Origin: Kriegella sp965368185
Lineage (GTDB): Bacteria > Bacteroidota > Bacteroidia > Flavobacteriales > Flavobacteriaceae
Length of the DNA: 64,000 nucleotides
Direction: 5' to 3'
NCBI GenBank assembly: GCA_965368185.1
Contig: CBDULZ010000004.1
Span: 1-64,000, forward strand
Shown here: one piece after another, positions 8,703 through 18,031 of the stretch
Numbering within the stretch: position 1 is the first letter of the stretch
Layout: each line of letters starts with the position of its first letter
Program-made: the position numbers and the translations under genes
Notes under the pieces: generated by a model
What the model saw: only the letters and a program-made list of their open reading frames with translations
What the model was told of the DNA's origin: nothing
Databases searched by the model: none

Positions 8703-9125
8703 CTACTGTGTTATTAGTGTTATTTCTCCTTTATTGTTTGAAATTAAACGAGCCATTCTGTTGCCTAGCTTAACCTTATCACCTAATGCAATGCCATCCC
8801 TAGATAAAAATGGCTCTTTCTTAAAAACTTGTCGGTTCGTATATATCACCACCTCAGCGTCTTTCTCCGGTTTAAGTCCGTAGTCATCTAAAGTATAGTC
8901 TCCTCTTAAAAGACCGATATAAAACCTACTATGGGCGAAAGCTTCCTCAACCTGTTGTCTTTTCAGTTTTTCAAATGAGTTAAACAAAACAATATGGGTT
9001 ATTGTCTTTGTGTTAACGCCTACGACCAGTATCACCTTAGTTTCTTTGGTGCTGTGTGTCTGCGCCCCTATTACTAGACATCCGCCCATAAAAATTAGAA
9101 GCAAAAAACATCCAAGCTTTTTCAT
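8703..9125 (-). CDS. Exported protein of unknown function
   Basis: 140 residues from the ATG at 9125. A longer frame beginning with GTG at 9227 is less likely, because the signal sequence MKKLGCFLLLIFMGGCLVIG begins at 9125. The Cys in MGGC could be a non-standard lipobox, otherwise this is a cleaved signal peptide. The mature part is mixed alpha/beta with a VVIYTNRQVF strand region and ends in a small beta-like segment (LISNNKGEITLITQ). No domain is recognised. The frame immediately upstream is the decayed coding region at 9231-9620, so this gene may be the surviving part of a small disturbed locus. Confidence 0.6.
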   Translation of the reverse strand: MKKLGCFLLLIFMGGCLVIGAQTHSTKETKVILVVGVNTKTITHIVLFNSFEKLKRQQVEEAFAHSRFYIGLLRGDYTLDDYGLKPEKDAEVVIYTNRQVFKKEPFLSRDGIALGDKVKLGNRMARLISNNKGEITLITQ

Positions 9126-9230
9126 CAAGTTATTCTTAGTAATCAATGCCTTGTTGTTGCAAATTTTTATCAGTTTTCGAAGCCATTGATAGCTCGATTC
9201 ATTCTCCTTCCCTATAAAGCCATTCACCTT

Positions 9231-9620
9231 TTATTTCATCGATTTGCTTTTAAGGTCTGCCTGCAGCTTTTCGACATTTTATCTGTGTTCTAGGTTCCTT
9301 TGTCTATTACGGTCGACACAATAATCGTCTAAAATATGATTCACATTATTCAGCTTGCCGCGGTATAATTCCGTGGCCTCAAGATCCGCCTTACATTTTT
9401 CATAAGATTGCTGATTGCCCTCCGAATCAGGTTTCAACTTTTGGTTATTGTATTCTTCTCTTAACTCCCGCATATATTGAGGAATCGTTTGGTCAGGGTA
9501 CCCACAGGTTTCACCTGTATTTTCTTTTATTCGATCTCTAATATCATCTCCTAAATCCTACATGAACCTAACAGTTGAACAATTTACATTACTGTCAGCA
9601 TATACATTACTTTCATACCT
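9231..9620 (-). pseudogene. Decayed coding frame with in-frame stops
   Basis: One minus-strand frame reads as protein-like sequence across TAG at 9558-9560 and TAA at 9279-9281, to TAA at 9231-9233. Pieces are an Asn/Ser-rich start (SNVYADSNVNCSTVRFM), then DLGDDIRDRIKENTGETCGY, a charged helical middle with KCKADLEATELYRGK, and NVEKLQADLKSKSMK after the second stop. The composition (Glu, Lys, Gln, Leu, several Cys) is protein-like and continuous across the stops, suggesting point-mutated stops rather than chance. The intact piece (9279-9473, 64 codons) could still be translated. The original function is unknown. Confidence 0.4.
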
Positions 9621-9873
9621 TTAACTTTCCGTTATTATACTTCAATTTTAATCGGTTTTAGAGTAGCTAGCCAGGGTCAAATACATATTTTTTAACGGTA
9701 TTAAGGCAAACAAAACATCTTTAAGCTGATTTTCGATTACTATTTTCAACACATAAAATAAAAGGGTCATACTACCGCTAACTGGATAAATCAAAGCTAT
9801 TGCAGCCAGTAGTAATCAAATATTACATATGTAACAAACTATGCAATAGATGTAACGCAATGCCAAACGCTGG

Positions 9874-12800
9874 TTATTCAGAAGATTGAAGGTACTCGGA
9901 AGGTGTTTTTTTATAGGTTTCCTTGAAGCATTTAATAAAATAGGATGGTGTGTTGAACCCAACAGTGTAGGCCACCTCGTTAATTGTAATGTCGGAAGTT
10001 CGTAAAATTTGGGCGGCCTGTTTCAAGCGTTGAGAACGAATAAATTCAGTAGTACTCAGACCTGTGTAAGCCTGTAATTTACGATGCAATTGCATGCGGC
10101 TCATGCCTATGCGTTCCCCAAATGCGGCTGCGTTGAAGCCTGAATCGGATAAATGTTCGTCCAAAACACCCTGTATCCGGTTCAAAAAGATCTCATCTGT
10201 GGGCGTAATTGCGATATCCTTTGCCTCGAGCACCATCTCTTGGCTGTAACGACTTCTTAGCCTTTTTCTAGTTGCAATAAAATTTGCAACACGTGTTTCA
10301 AGTATGCTCAACTTGAAGGGTTTGGTTATAAAATCATCGGCCCCTGAGCGCAGTCCTCTTAGTTCATTCTCTTCGCTTATACCTGCTGTCAGCAAAATAA
10401 TGGGAATATGACTCGTACGTTCGTCAGTCTTTAGTTTGTTACACAATTCTATTCCATCACAAATGGGCATACGTACGTCGCTCACGACTAGGTCGGGTAC
10501 GATTTCCAAAGCTTTTTCGATACCCTCTTGACCATTGTTCGCCTCGTGCACCTCATACTTTGTAAGCCATACCGATCTGAGAAATTCGCGAACCTCTTTC
10601 TGATCCTCGACAATTAAAAGTATCGGGCGAGCCCCGTCTTTTGCACTTGCCGTAGAACTTTCGTAGCCTCTAGCAACCGTATTCGAAACCTTATCAATAA
10701 CCTCTGAATATTTTTCAGAAAAATCCCCCTTGCCAAAAGCTTCTTTTTCAACAGGTAAACGTATTTGAAAGTGAATAAGGTTGTCGTTCTCCATACTTAC
10801 CGATGTCTGCCCATTATACAACTGTACTAGTTCCTTCACCAAGGAAAGTCCTATTCCCGCTCCTTCGACATAGGCATCCTGTTGGTAAAAACGGGTGAAC
10901 ACTTTATCTATAACAATATCGGCCTGCGTTGCCACAGTGTTCTTGACGCTAATTATAACATCACTTTCTGACCGCATAGCCTTGAAATGGCACATGCCGC
11001 CTTTACTTCCGTACTTAAAAGCATTGGAGAGTAAATTGGTAACGATTTTCTCAAGGGCATCTTCGTCAAACCATGCGATGTCTAAATTTTCAATGGTTAT
11101 GGTATATGTGATATCCCTCTGTTGCGCCTTATACTCAAACGAGGTTGCTATCATTCCCAAAAAAAGTCTGAGGTTGCCTTTGTCTATCTTCAACTTCAAT
11201 TTGCCTTTCTCAAGTTTGGCCAAATGCAACAGTTGGTCTACCAAGGCTATCAACCTTTGGGTATTGCGTTTAATCATCGAAAAGCTCACAAAATCGTCAT
11301 GAGACAATTTTCCTTCTGTCATTTTCTTATCAATAGGGGCCGAAATTAATGTCAACGGTGTACGAAATTCGTGTGAAATATCAGTATATAGTTTTGATTT
11401 AAAATCATGGAGCTTTTTAAGCCGTTGGGTTTCCTCTTCCTTGCGTTGAAGGTCTACTTTCACCTTCCATCTCCATTTTAAATACCAAAATACTCCAAAA
11501 ATCAACCCCAAGATTAAGATTGAATAAGCCGTTTTTGCCCATATACTTAGATACCAGGGCGGTGCTATCGAAAAATTGAAGGTCGCAGGGCGTTCGTTCC
11601 ATACCCCATCGTAATTGCTGCTTTTAACCAAAAACTCATAATCTCCGGGCGGCAATTGCGTGTATCTTGCAAAATTTGTGTTGCCCGAATAGACCCAATC
11701 CTTATCGTAGTTCAACAATTTGTACTGATATTGATTTTTTTCGGGCAGGGAGTATTGCATACTCGAAAAGCTGAAGGACAATGTGTTCTGATTATGCCGT
11801 AGTTCCCTATTCTGATGGAAAGGATAAGGTCGGTTCAAAACATCTAGCCCGGTAATGGTTGTTTTGGGAAGTATATCGTTTTCCCTAATTTGATCTGGCA
11901 TAAACCAATAGAACCCATCTAGGCCCCCAAAATAAAGTGTACCATTGGTATGTTTATAGGAAGCACCAGTATTGAATTCGGTGGCAAGACCGTCATAGTT
12001 GGTATAATTTATGATCTGCGGCCGTAATTGCCAATTATCGCCAGGTGTAAATTTTGTGATTCCTTTATTGGAACTCAACCAAAGGTTTTCTTGACTATCG
12101 GGCAATATGGCATAGATGACGTTGTTGGCCAACCCATGTTTTACATTGTAGTTATAAAATTTTTGAAGTTTGGTATCAAAAGCATCCAACCCGCTGCCAT
12201 TTGTACCGATCCATAAAATACCGTTCGGTGCGAAATATAAGGTTTTCAGACTATTGTTCGACAGCGAGTTAGTCTCCGAATCATTAACATGACGCACGAA
12301 TTTGTTGGTCTTACTGTTTAAATGAACAATTCCGTCAGCATCGGTAGCCATCCACAGATTGCCATTATCGTCTTCGGTAATCGCCCTAATATTGTTACTG
12401 GGTAGCCCATTGCTATCGTCAGGGCTATACTTATACGAAAGAATTTCCCCCTTTTTCTTGTCAAATTGTATGAGGCCTTGCTCACGTGTGCCCAGCCAAT
12501 ATCTATGCTTACGATCTTTATATATGGCCCAGATGGTATTCGCTGATAAGCTGGGTTCGGATGCTGACGAAAAATTGGTGAATTGGCCGTCATTGTTCAT
12601 TATATTCAGTCCCCCACCCTGTGTCCCAATCCAAAGATCACCCTCGGTATCGACATGCAAGGCCATAATTCTATTGGAGGAAATGGTATTTTCGTCACCC
12701 GTTTCCACCATAAATGTTCGCCAACTGTTGAATTCGGGTTGATACTGAGTCAACCCTTTACCTGAAGTGCCCACCCAAATATCACCCCCCTTATCGACAG

Positions 12801-13923
12801 TAATGGCGCGCACTACATCGATGCTAATACGCTCTGGCGTTTGATAATTGGTAAACGAATTAAATTTCTCGAGATACTCGTCATAATAGCTTAGGCCTGC
12901 ACCATCGGTGCCAAACCATATCGTACCTGAATAATCTTCATATATGCAAAGGACATCGTCATAATGCAAGGCCTGGGGATTATGTTTTTCGGTACCAAAA
13001 TGAAGTATCTTTTCTTTTTCAAAGTTAATCATATACAGACCTCTACCATAGGTAGCAACCCACAGCCTACCTCCAGCATCGATATGTAAATCGATAATAT
13101 TGAGATTTTGAGGCAAGGGGTCGGTAAAATCTAGGTCTGAAATTCGTCGAAGACCGATACCTCCAATTTTTCCAAAATAAAGTCCGTCACCATATGTGCC
13201 AATCCACTCCCTACCTGTTTTATCCAAGACGATATCGCTAAAATTTACAGCAATTGTCTCTCCATAAAGGGTAGTCGGTTTCACATATTCAGACCTGTAG
13301 GTAGTTGGGTCAAACACGATGATTTTCTCCTCGGTGGTCAGTAACAGTTTACCATCGGTATATTGAATAATATTGAAAACAGTGGTGTTGAGATCTTCTG
13401 ACGACAATACCTGCTCAACCTTGTGGCCAATCCCTCCGTTTAAATTTTGTTTCACACGAAATAATCCGTTTTCGTACGTGCCGACCCAGTAGTTAAGCTT
13501 TTCATCTTGAAAAACCGTGCTGGCATCATCGATTTCTGGGATGGGTTCGAAAATTTGCGTTGTCGGTTTGAATTTTCTCAGTGTGCGGTCCATTGGAATT
13601 ATCCAAACCCCACCCTGTCTATCAGTATATACCTTGCCAAGGTTACTATAATCGGGTTTGGTGATATCTACAAAAGTATACGGGAAAGTGGTAAATGACC
13701 TACCGTCATACCGATTAAGACCATCTTGTGTGGCAATCCACAAATATCCTGTACTATCTTGAGAAACAGATATCGCACTATTCTGTGATAGCCCATTCGT
13801 TATTGATAATTGTCTAAAAGTAATTTGGGATTGCGAAAAAAGGTGGCAACTACCAAAAGCGATTAAGACAAGACCCATGATTTTTATAAAACTAACCACG
13901 GTTTTTTTCTTTTTCATAGGCAT
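9874..13923 (-). CDS. Hybrid two-component system regulator (HTCS)
   Basis: A 1349-residue one-protein sensor and transcription factor spanning the inner membrane. In order: signal/anchor (about 10-30), a periplasmic two-component-regulator propeller made of many short repeats of the IWIGT.G.GL type (about 40-740), a Y_Y_Y beta domain (about 745-805), a membrane span (about 815-835), HisKA with DISHEFRTPLTL, HATPase with NLLSNAFKYG, a receiver domain with phospho-Asp in VVSDVRMP (about 1105-1220), and an AraC-type helix-turn-helix (last 100 residues). HTCS proteins usually sense an oligosaccharide and switch on a neighbouring polysaccharide utilisation locus. No susC/susD pair lies beside this one, so its target is unknown. 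Confidence 0.95.
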   Translation of the reverse strand: MPMKKKKTVVSFIKIMGLVLIAFGSCHLFSQSQITFRQLSITNGLSQNSAISVSQDSTGYLWIATQDGLNRYDGRSFTTFPYTFVDITKPDYSNLGKVYTDRQGGVWIIPMDRTLRKFKPTTQIFEPIPEIDDASTVFQDEKLNYWVGTYENGLFRVKQNLNGGIGHKVEQVLSSEDLNTTVFNIIQYTDGKLLLTTEEKIIVFDPTTYRSEYVKPTTLYGETIAVNFSDIVLDKTGREWIGTYGDGLYFGKIGGIGLRRISDLDFTDPLPQNLNIIDLHIDAGGRLWVATYGRGLYMINFEKEKILHFGTEKHNPQALHYDDVLCIYEDYSGTIWFGTDGAGLSYYDEYLEKFNSFTNYQTPERISIDVVRAITVDKGGDIWVGTSGKGLTQYQPEFNSWRTFMVETGDENTISSNRIMALHVDTEGDLWIGTQGGGLNIMNNDGQFTNFSSASEPSLSANTIWAIYKDRKHRYWLGTREQGLIQFDKKKGEILSYKYSPDDSNGLPSNNIRAITEDDNGNLWMATDADGIVHLNSKTNKFVRHVNDSETNSLSNNSLKTLYFAPNGILWIGTNGSGLDAFDTKLQKFYNYNVKHGLANNVIYAILPDSQENLWLSSNKGITKFTPGDNWQLRPQIINYTNYDGLATEFNTGASYKHTNGTLYFGGLDGFYWFMPDQIRENDILPKTTITGLDVLNRPYPFHQNRELRHNQNTLSFSFSSMQYSLPEKNQYQYKLLNYDKDWVYSGNTNFARYTQLPPGDYEFLVKSSNYDGVWNERPATFNFSIAPPWYLSIWAKTAYSILILGLIFGVFWYLKWRWKVKVDLQRKEEETQRLKKLHDFKSKLYTDISHEFRTPLTLISAPIDKKMTEGKLSHDDFVSFSMIKRNTQRLIALVDQLLHLAKLEKGKLKLKIDKGNLRLFLGMIATSFEYKAQQRDITYTITIENLDIAWFDEDALEKIVTNLLSNAFKYGSKGGMCHFKAMRSESDVIISVKNTVATQADIVIDKVFTRFYQQDAYVEGAGIGLSLVKELVQLYNGQTSVSMENDNLIHFQIRLPVEKEAFGKGDFSEKYSEVIDKVSNTVARGYESSTASAKDGARPILLIVEDQKEVREFLRSVWLTKYEVHEANNGQEGIEKALEIVPDLVVSDVRMPICDGIELCNKLKTDERTSHIPIILLTAGISEENELRGLRSGADDFITKPFKLSILETRVANFIATRKRLRSRYSQEMVLEAKDIAITPTDEIFLNRIQGVLDEHLSDSGFNAAAFGERIGMSRMQLHRKLQAYTGLSTTEFIRSQRLKQAAQILRTSDITINEVAYTVGFNTPSYFIKCFKETYKKTPSEYLQSSE

Positions 13924-14751
13924 TTAGAAAGTTTTCCCTTTTCTGGATATAAACTTAATATACCAATTTACGCCATTGGTTAAAATCAAGGTATAAAAAA
14001 AGCCAGAAAATATGATTTCCAGCTCATTAAATAACAAAATTAATTATGATACCGCCAAACCGTACGGCCCCTCCGATGTATCAAAATTGATTCATGTTGC
14101 ATTTGTTGTTGACTTAGGTAGTTCCCCCGAAACCTAGTTGTCAAGCAAAACGCGAAACCAACAAGTTGGCTAGGCATTCAAGATGCAACAATTCACCAGA
14201 TAGGCTGTCTATAAACATTAACATGCTCTTTTTCAACATGTATCCCAAGAGCCGTACCTTTTTGGATTGGCAGTTTCATAAAATGATTTACTCTTTCACT
14301 ACATATATTTTGGTTCTAGAATGCTTATAAAAATCTAATCTGTTCGAATTGTACGTTAAAATAATTCAATCCGATGACAATTCTCAAAAAAATCCTGTTT
14401 AAGATGACAACGGATACAATCTAACACCATCTATTCCGTCCGCAAATGATACCGCTTTTATACGACTTAAACTGCACTAAAATTGTCCAAAACTTCTGTT
14501 TTATCACCCTTTTGCACTTAAAAAGGTCGAAAACGAAATTCTATTCATTTGATAATTTTCAATATCTGGCAAATTTTCACTTCCATTTAGATATTAATCA
14601 ATCACATTAGTATTTTCAGACATAAGGATTACTTTAAAGATAACGATTAAACTTACAAATATTTCGTTTTCGACACCTCAATTAATAAAAATGGGCATAG
14701 CTATTGAAAAGTCTAAATCAATTGCTCCTACAAAACTCAGTGTCACTATGA
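13924..14751. other. Long gene-poor region upstream of the HTCS
   Basis: 828 bp without a supported gene. Structures seen: ACCAAT/ATTGGT inverted repeat at 13962-13980 near the HTCS start, and an imperfect hairpin on the minus strand near 13992-14020 followed by seven T, which looks like a terminator. A short minus-strand frame ending DTSEGPYGLAVS at about 14046-14084 is interrupted upstream and may be a gene relic. I see nothing else. Confidence 0.35.
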
Positions 14752-14958
14752 TTATTTATAATCGACAAGATGCACATATGACGAAACTTGCCGTTCAAAA
14801 TCGGTTGACAACTCCTTTTCATCAGCTATATCTTTACTGTTAACCTTTTCCTGCATGACCAAATCTTGGATATTAGTGATTTTTTCCTCCTGTTCAACAT
14901 AAATAGTACTAACCAAGGCCGCTATGAACAGTATAAACATTACTACACATTTTTTCAT
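14752..14958 (-). CDS. Small exported or membrane-anchored protein (68 aa)
   Basis: 68 residues beginning MKKCVVMFILFIAALVST, a hydrophobic signal or anchor, followed by a very acidic/basic mixed tail (EQEEKITNIQDL and EKVNSKDIADEK) and ending VHLVDYK. The tail is probably helical and extracytoplasmic. A good flavobacterial promoter (TTG, 20 bp, TACATTTG) lies 40-70 bp upstream on the same strand. A pair of LytTR-type boxes lies further upstream at 15090-15122. It is divergent from the LytTR regulator gene at 15341, so it is a plausible target of that system. No family recognised. Confidence 0.55.
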   Translation of the reverse strand: MKKCVVMFILFIAALVSTIYVEQEEKITNIQDLVMQEKVNSKDIADEKELSTDFERQVSSYVHLVDYK

Positions 14959-14996
14959 GACTTCGGAATTTGATTCTATAACTCTTGTTTTTTATT

Positions 14997-15027
14997 CAAA
15001 TGTATCCGGGGAAACCAAAAACAGCAA
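14997..15027 (-). promoter_or_regulatory. Promoter for the 68-aa gene
   Basis: On the minus strand TTG (15027-15025) is separated by 20 bp from TACATTTG (15004-14997), an exact match to the Bacteroidota -7 consensus TAnnTTTG with an accepted spacer. The start codon at 14958 follows after a short leader. Confidence 0.5.
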
Positions 15028-15089
15028 TTCAGTCTATTTTTAATCTTGCTCTAAAGTATATGAAGCGTACCCTTGTCGGAAACCATATT

Positions 15090-15122
15090 GTATAAATGGT
15101 AGGGTATTCTGTATAAACGGTA
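15090..15122 (-). promoter_or_regulatory. Paired LytTR-type binding boxes, copy 2
   Basis: On the minus strand TACCGTTTATAC and TACCATTTATAC repeat directly with a 21-bp period. The core ACCGTTTAT matches the LytTR consensus [TA][AC][CA]GTTN[AG][TG] at every position; the other core differs at one. The pair sits between the 68-aa gene (minus strand) and the LytTR regulator gene (plus strand), so it may control either. It matches the pair at 160-192. Confidence 0.55.
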
Positions 15123-15273
15123 AAGGCCCCACAAACAGGGCAGATTAAGCACTGCACTTATATGCTTAACGTCTTATTACCAATACCAACCCCGATTTAG
15201 TCCAATTTCATACCGATTGTACTCAAATAATATCCATCGGTACATCTTTTCACTAAAATTGCAGACTTAATTC

Positions 15274-15281
15274 TATATTTG
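15274..15281 (+). promoter_or_regulatory. -7 promoter box of the LytTR regulator gene
   Basis: TATATTTG matches TAnnTTTG exactly, about 60 bp before the ATG at 15341. No good -33 element is placed at the right distance. Confidence 0.4.
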
Positions 15282-15340
15282 GGTAACTTACAGAATGTTA
15301 TAATTGCATTAACCACGACAATCTTTTTACACCTTATATT

Positions 15341-16075
15341 ATGTTGGAAGCCGTAATAGTCGATGACGAAATAAAAGCCCTGCAGAGTCTATCTTGGGAA
15401 CTCACCAATTTCAGTAATGAAATCAAGGTGAACGCATCTTTTACAGACCCTATGGAGGCATTGGATTATTTGGACAGCAATACGCCGGATTGTCTATTTC
15501 TTGATATTGAAATGCCTACCATGGATGGATTTCAATTTATACAGAAATTAAAAAATAAGAGTTTTCCAGTGGTTATCACCACGGCCTATAACCAATACGC
15601 CATAAAGGCCCTTAAGAACGAGGCCATTGATTATCTATTAAAGCCTATTGACACCGATGACCTAAAAGATACAATCGTCAAAATCAAAAAGTTCAATGCC
15701 AAAAACTTCACGGCAGAGCGATTGGAAAAAATACTTTTGAATTTTAATTCGAATTCCGTTCATAAAAAGATTACACTCAACACCGATGGAAAGTTGGTGT
15801 TCTTGGAAAGTGACGAAATTCTTTATGCCGAATCCGATGGAAATTATAGTACTATATTTCTCTCCGATGGGCAAAAGATAGTCTTGACCAAAAAGTTAAA
15901 GGAAGTAAATGAACTACTACCTCAGGATTCTTTTTTCCGTATCCACAATTCCTATATCATCAATCTACACAAGATAAAGGAATTTCTAAAAACAGACGGC
16001 TATGTCGTTTTAAAATCCAATCATAAAATACCTGTTTCTAGACAAAAGAAGTCAGATTTTCTTGATATGTTATAG
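15341..16075 (+). CDS. LytTR-family response regulator
   Basis: 244-residue transcription factor. The receiver domain (about 1-120) has D8, D9, phospho-acceptor D55 in CLFLDIEMP and a conserved Lys in LLKPID. A LytTR DNA-binding domain fills about 140-244, with the typical FFRIHNSYIINLHKI segment. LytTR proteins bind pairs of 9-bp direct repeats on one face of DNA. Such a pair lies about 220 bp upstream (15090-15122). The cognate kinase starts 9 bp after the stop codon, so the two form an operon. The signal sensed and the targets are unknown. Confidence 0.93.
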   Translation: MLEAVIVDDEIKALQSLSWELTNFSNEIKVNASFTDPMEALDYLDSNTPDCLFLDIEMPTMDGFQFIQKLKNKSFPVVITTAYNQYAIKALKNEAIDYLLKPIDTDDLKDTIVKIKKFNAKNFTAERLEKILLNFNSNSVHKKITLNTDGKLVFLESDEILYAESDGNYSTIFLSDGQKIVLTKKLKEVNELLPQDSFFRIHNSYIINLHKIKEFLKTDGYVVLKSNHKIPVSRQKKSDFLDML

Positions 16076-16084
16076 GCCTTTTCA

Positions 16085-18031
16085 ATGCAGTTGGCTACCG
16101 CACATAATCTCTCGAAAAAGGCTTTGGCCTTCATAGTGTGGGACAGAACTGTTGTTCTATTTCTTTTCTGTCTTTTCTACTTTAGTTCTTTTTCACAAGA
16201 TGTTCCTTCAAGTTTTAAGGCAACGATAGATAGCCTTATTTCAGCAAAACCCAAAACCTATTTCGGAATAGACAGAGCCCTTGGGCCAAATAATAACGAC
16301 TCCCTTCTTTTGACCTATTTTGCAGATGTTGCCAGCAAAAAAAAATACCCTTATGGCCAATCATACGCGCTAAACCAATTAGGAAGACGCTATCGTTCAC
16401 TCTCACAGTTTAATAAGGCTCTTGCGCTGCACGAAAGAGCCCTCGAAATTGCCAAGGAAGCGAATAGTCTCGAATTTGAGGTCTATAGTCTTAATATGAT
16501 TGGGGTGGTATACCGTAAAATCGATGCGATTAAATCGGCACTTGACTACACCCAAAGGGCTTTAGAATTGGCTGATAGTGTTAAGAACCCTTCCAAGGAA
16601 ATCAGGAAAAGCATCACGGTATCATTGAACAATATTGGTAACATTTACCAGACCTTGGAACAGTATGACCTTGCGTTGGATAAATTCCGACAATCATTGA
16701 AAATCGAAGAGGAACTGGGGAGCAAGTTAGGCATGGCCATCAATAATCAAAACATCGGCGAATGTCTCGAAGCCCAAGGAAATTTGACCGAAGCACTTAA
16801 AAAATATAAACGATCCCTGGCCTATAATGAGGAAATAGATTCCGAAATGGGCCGCATTATTTGTAAGAACAGTATCGCAAAAATATTTATCAAGCAAGAC
16901 AGGCCCGAGGAAGCCCTACCGCTTCTCGACACAGCATTAACCGTGGCCAAAGAACTTAGAAATCAAGAGTTAATATCGGGCACCTATGTCAACTTGGGCT
17001 GGGGGCTTATGCAATTAAAGCGCCATAATGAAGCAGAGGAAAATCTGCAGGAGGGTTTAAAATTGGCCATGACCTACAACTTACCAAGCACCATTTCACA
17101 GGCCAATGAGCTTTTATCGGAACTTGCCATTAAGAAAGAAGACTACAAAATGGCCCTGGAATATTATAAAAAAGCAAGGTATTTCAATGACGAAATTTCG
17201 AACGACCGCAATATTCGCTATGTATACGACATACTACTTCGGTATAATACAAATAAAGAAACTAGGGTTTTCAAAGAGGAGATTCAAAAAGCCAATACCA
17301 TCTTATTAATCAGCGGTATTGCCTTGGCACTGTTGGCAGGTATCTTTTATATTCTCTACCGACAGTATCAACTTAAAAACGAAAAAAAACTGTTGACTTT
17401 AGAGCAAAGTATGCTACGCAGTCAGATGAATCCGCATTTTCTTTTCAATTCACTGAATTCCATTAAATTATACATAATCAATAACGAACAAAAGAACGCC
17501 GTACATTACCTCAATAAGTTTTCAAAATTGGTGCGTAAGATTCTGGAAGCATCTTCTTTAAGGGAAATTCCATTGGCAGAAGAATTGGAAACTGTAGAAT
17601 TGTACATGAATATTGAAAATATTCGTTTTTCGAACGAAATCAAATTCACCATAACCGTAGCCGATGATATCAATGTACATCAGGTAAAAATTCCATCCCT
17701 CATTCTACAACCTTTTTTAGAAAATGCCCTCTGGCATGGTCTTTCCTCAAAAAGTGATGAAAAGAAAATCAATCTGAATATCACAAAAGACGACAAAGGA
17801 TTTATGCATATCAGTATTATAGATAACGGTGTTGGGCGTCAAGCTGCTGAAAAAATAAAGGAGAGTAAGGTGCTTAAAAGAAAATCGGTAGGAATCGCCA
17901 TTACTAAAGAAAGACTGGCGAATTTTTCAAAGGATTACCAAAATTCGTTTAACATAGAGATTGTGGATCTTTACAATGATGACAATACTGCGGCAGGCAC
18001 GCAAGTAATACTGCATATTCCTACGATTTGA
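16085..18031 (+). CDS. TPR-repeat sensor histidine kinase, LytS type
   Basis: 648 residues. A signal or first membrane segment (about 24-40) is followed by a periplasmic array of tetratricopeptide repeats (about 90-370; repeated units such as NNIGNIYQTLEQYDLALDKF). A membrane span (about 402-425) follows, then a His_kinase domain with NPHFLFNSLNSIK and an HATPase domain with ENALWHGL and DNGVGRQA. This architecture is common in Bacteroidota and pairs with LytTR regulators; the partner is encoded 9 bp upstream. The ligand is unknown. Its last 11 bp overlap, tail to tail, the 3-prime end of the DUF3109 gene on the other strand. Confidence 0.93.
   Translation: MQLATAHNLSKKALAFIVWDRTVVLFLFCLFYFSSFSQDVPSSFKATIDSLISAKPKTYFGIDRALGPNNNDSLLLTYFADVASKKKYPYGQSYALNQLGRRYRSLSQFNKALALHERALEIAKEANSLEFEVYSLNMIGVVYRKIDAIKSALDYTQRALELADSVKNPSKEIRKSITVSLNNIGNIYQTLEQYDLALDKFRQSLKIEEELGSKLGMAINNQNIGECLEAQGNLTEALKKYKRSLAYNEEIDSEMGRIICKNSIAKIFIKQDRPEEALPLLDTALTVAKELRNQELISGTYVNLGWGLMQLKRHNEAEENLQEGLKLAMTYNLPSTISQANELLSELAIKKEDYKMALEYYKKARYFNDEISNDRNIRYVYDILLRYNTNKETRVFKEEIQKANTILLISGIALALLAGIFYILYRQYQLKNEKKLLTLEQSMLRSQMNPHFLFNSLNSIKLYIINNEQKNAVHYLNKFSKLVRKILEASSLREIPLAEELETVELYMNIENIRFSNEIKFTITVADDINVHQVKIPSLILQPFLENALWHGLSSKSDEKKINLNITKDDKGFMHISIIDNGVGRQAAEKIKESKVLKRKSVGIAITKERLANFSKDYQNSFNIEIVDLYNDDNTAAGTQVILHIPTI

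Noticed and set aside
9823..9834. TTACATATGTAA palindrome after the HTCS gene
   Set aside because: A 12-bp AT-rich palindrome downstream of a stop codon is expected by chance in such DNA.
14046..14084. Frame ending DTSEGPYGLAVS on the minus strand
   Set aside because: Protein-like, but stop codons close upstream leave under 20 codons, so no gene can be supported.
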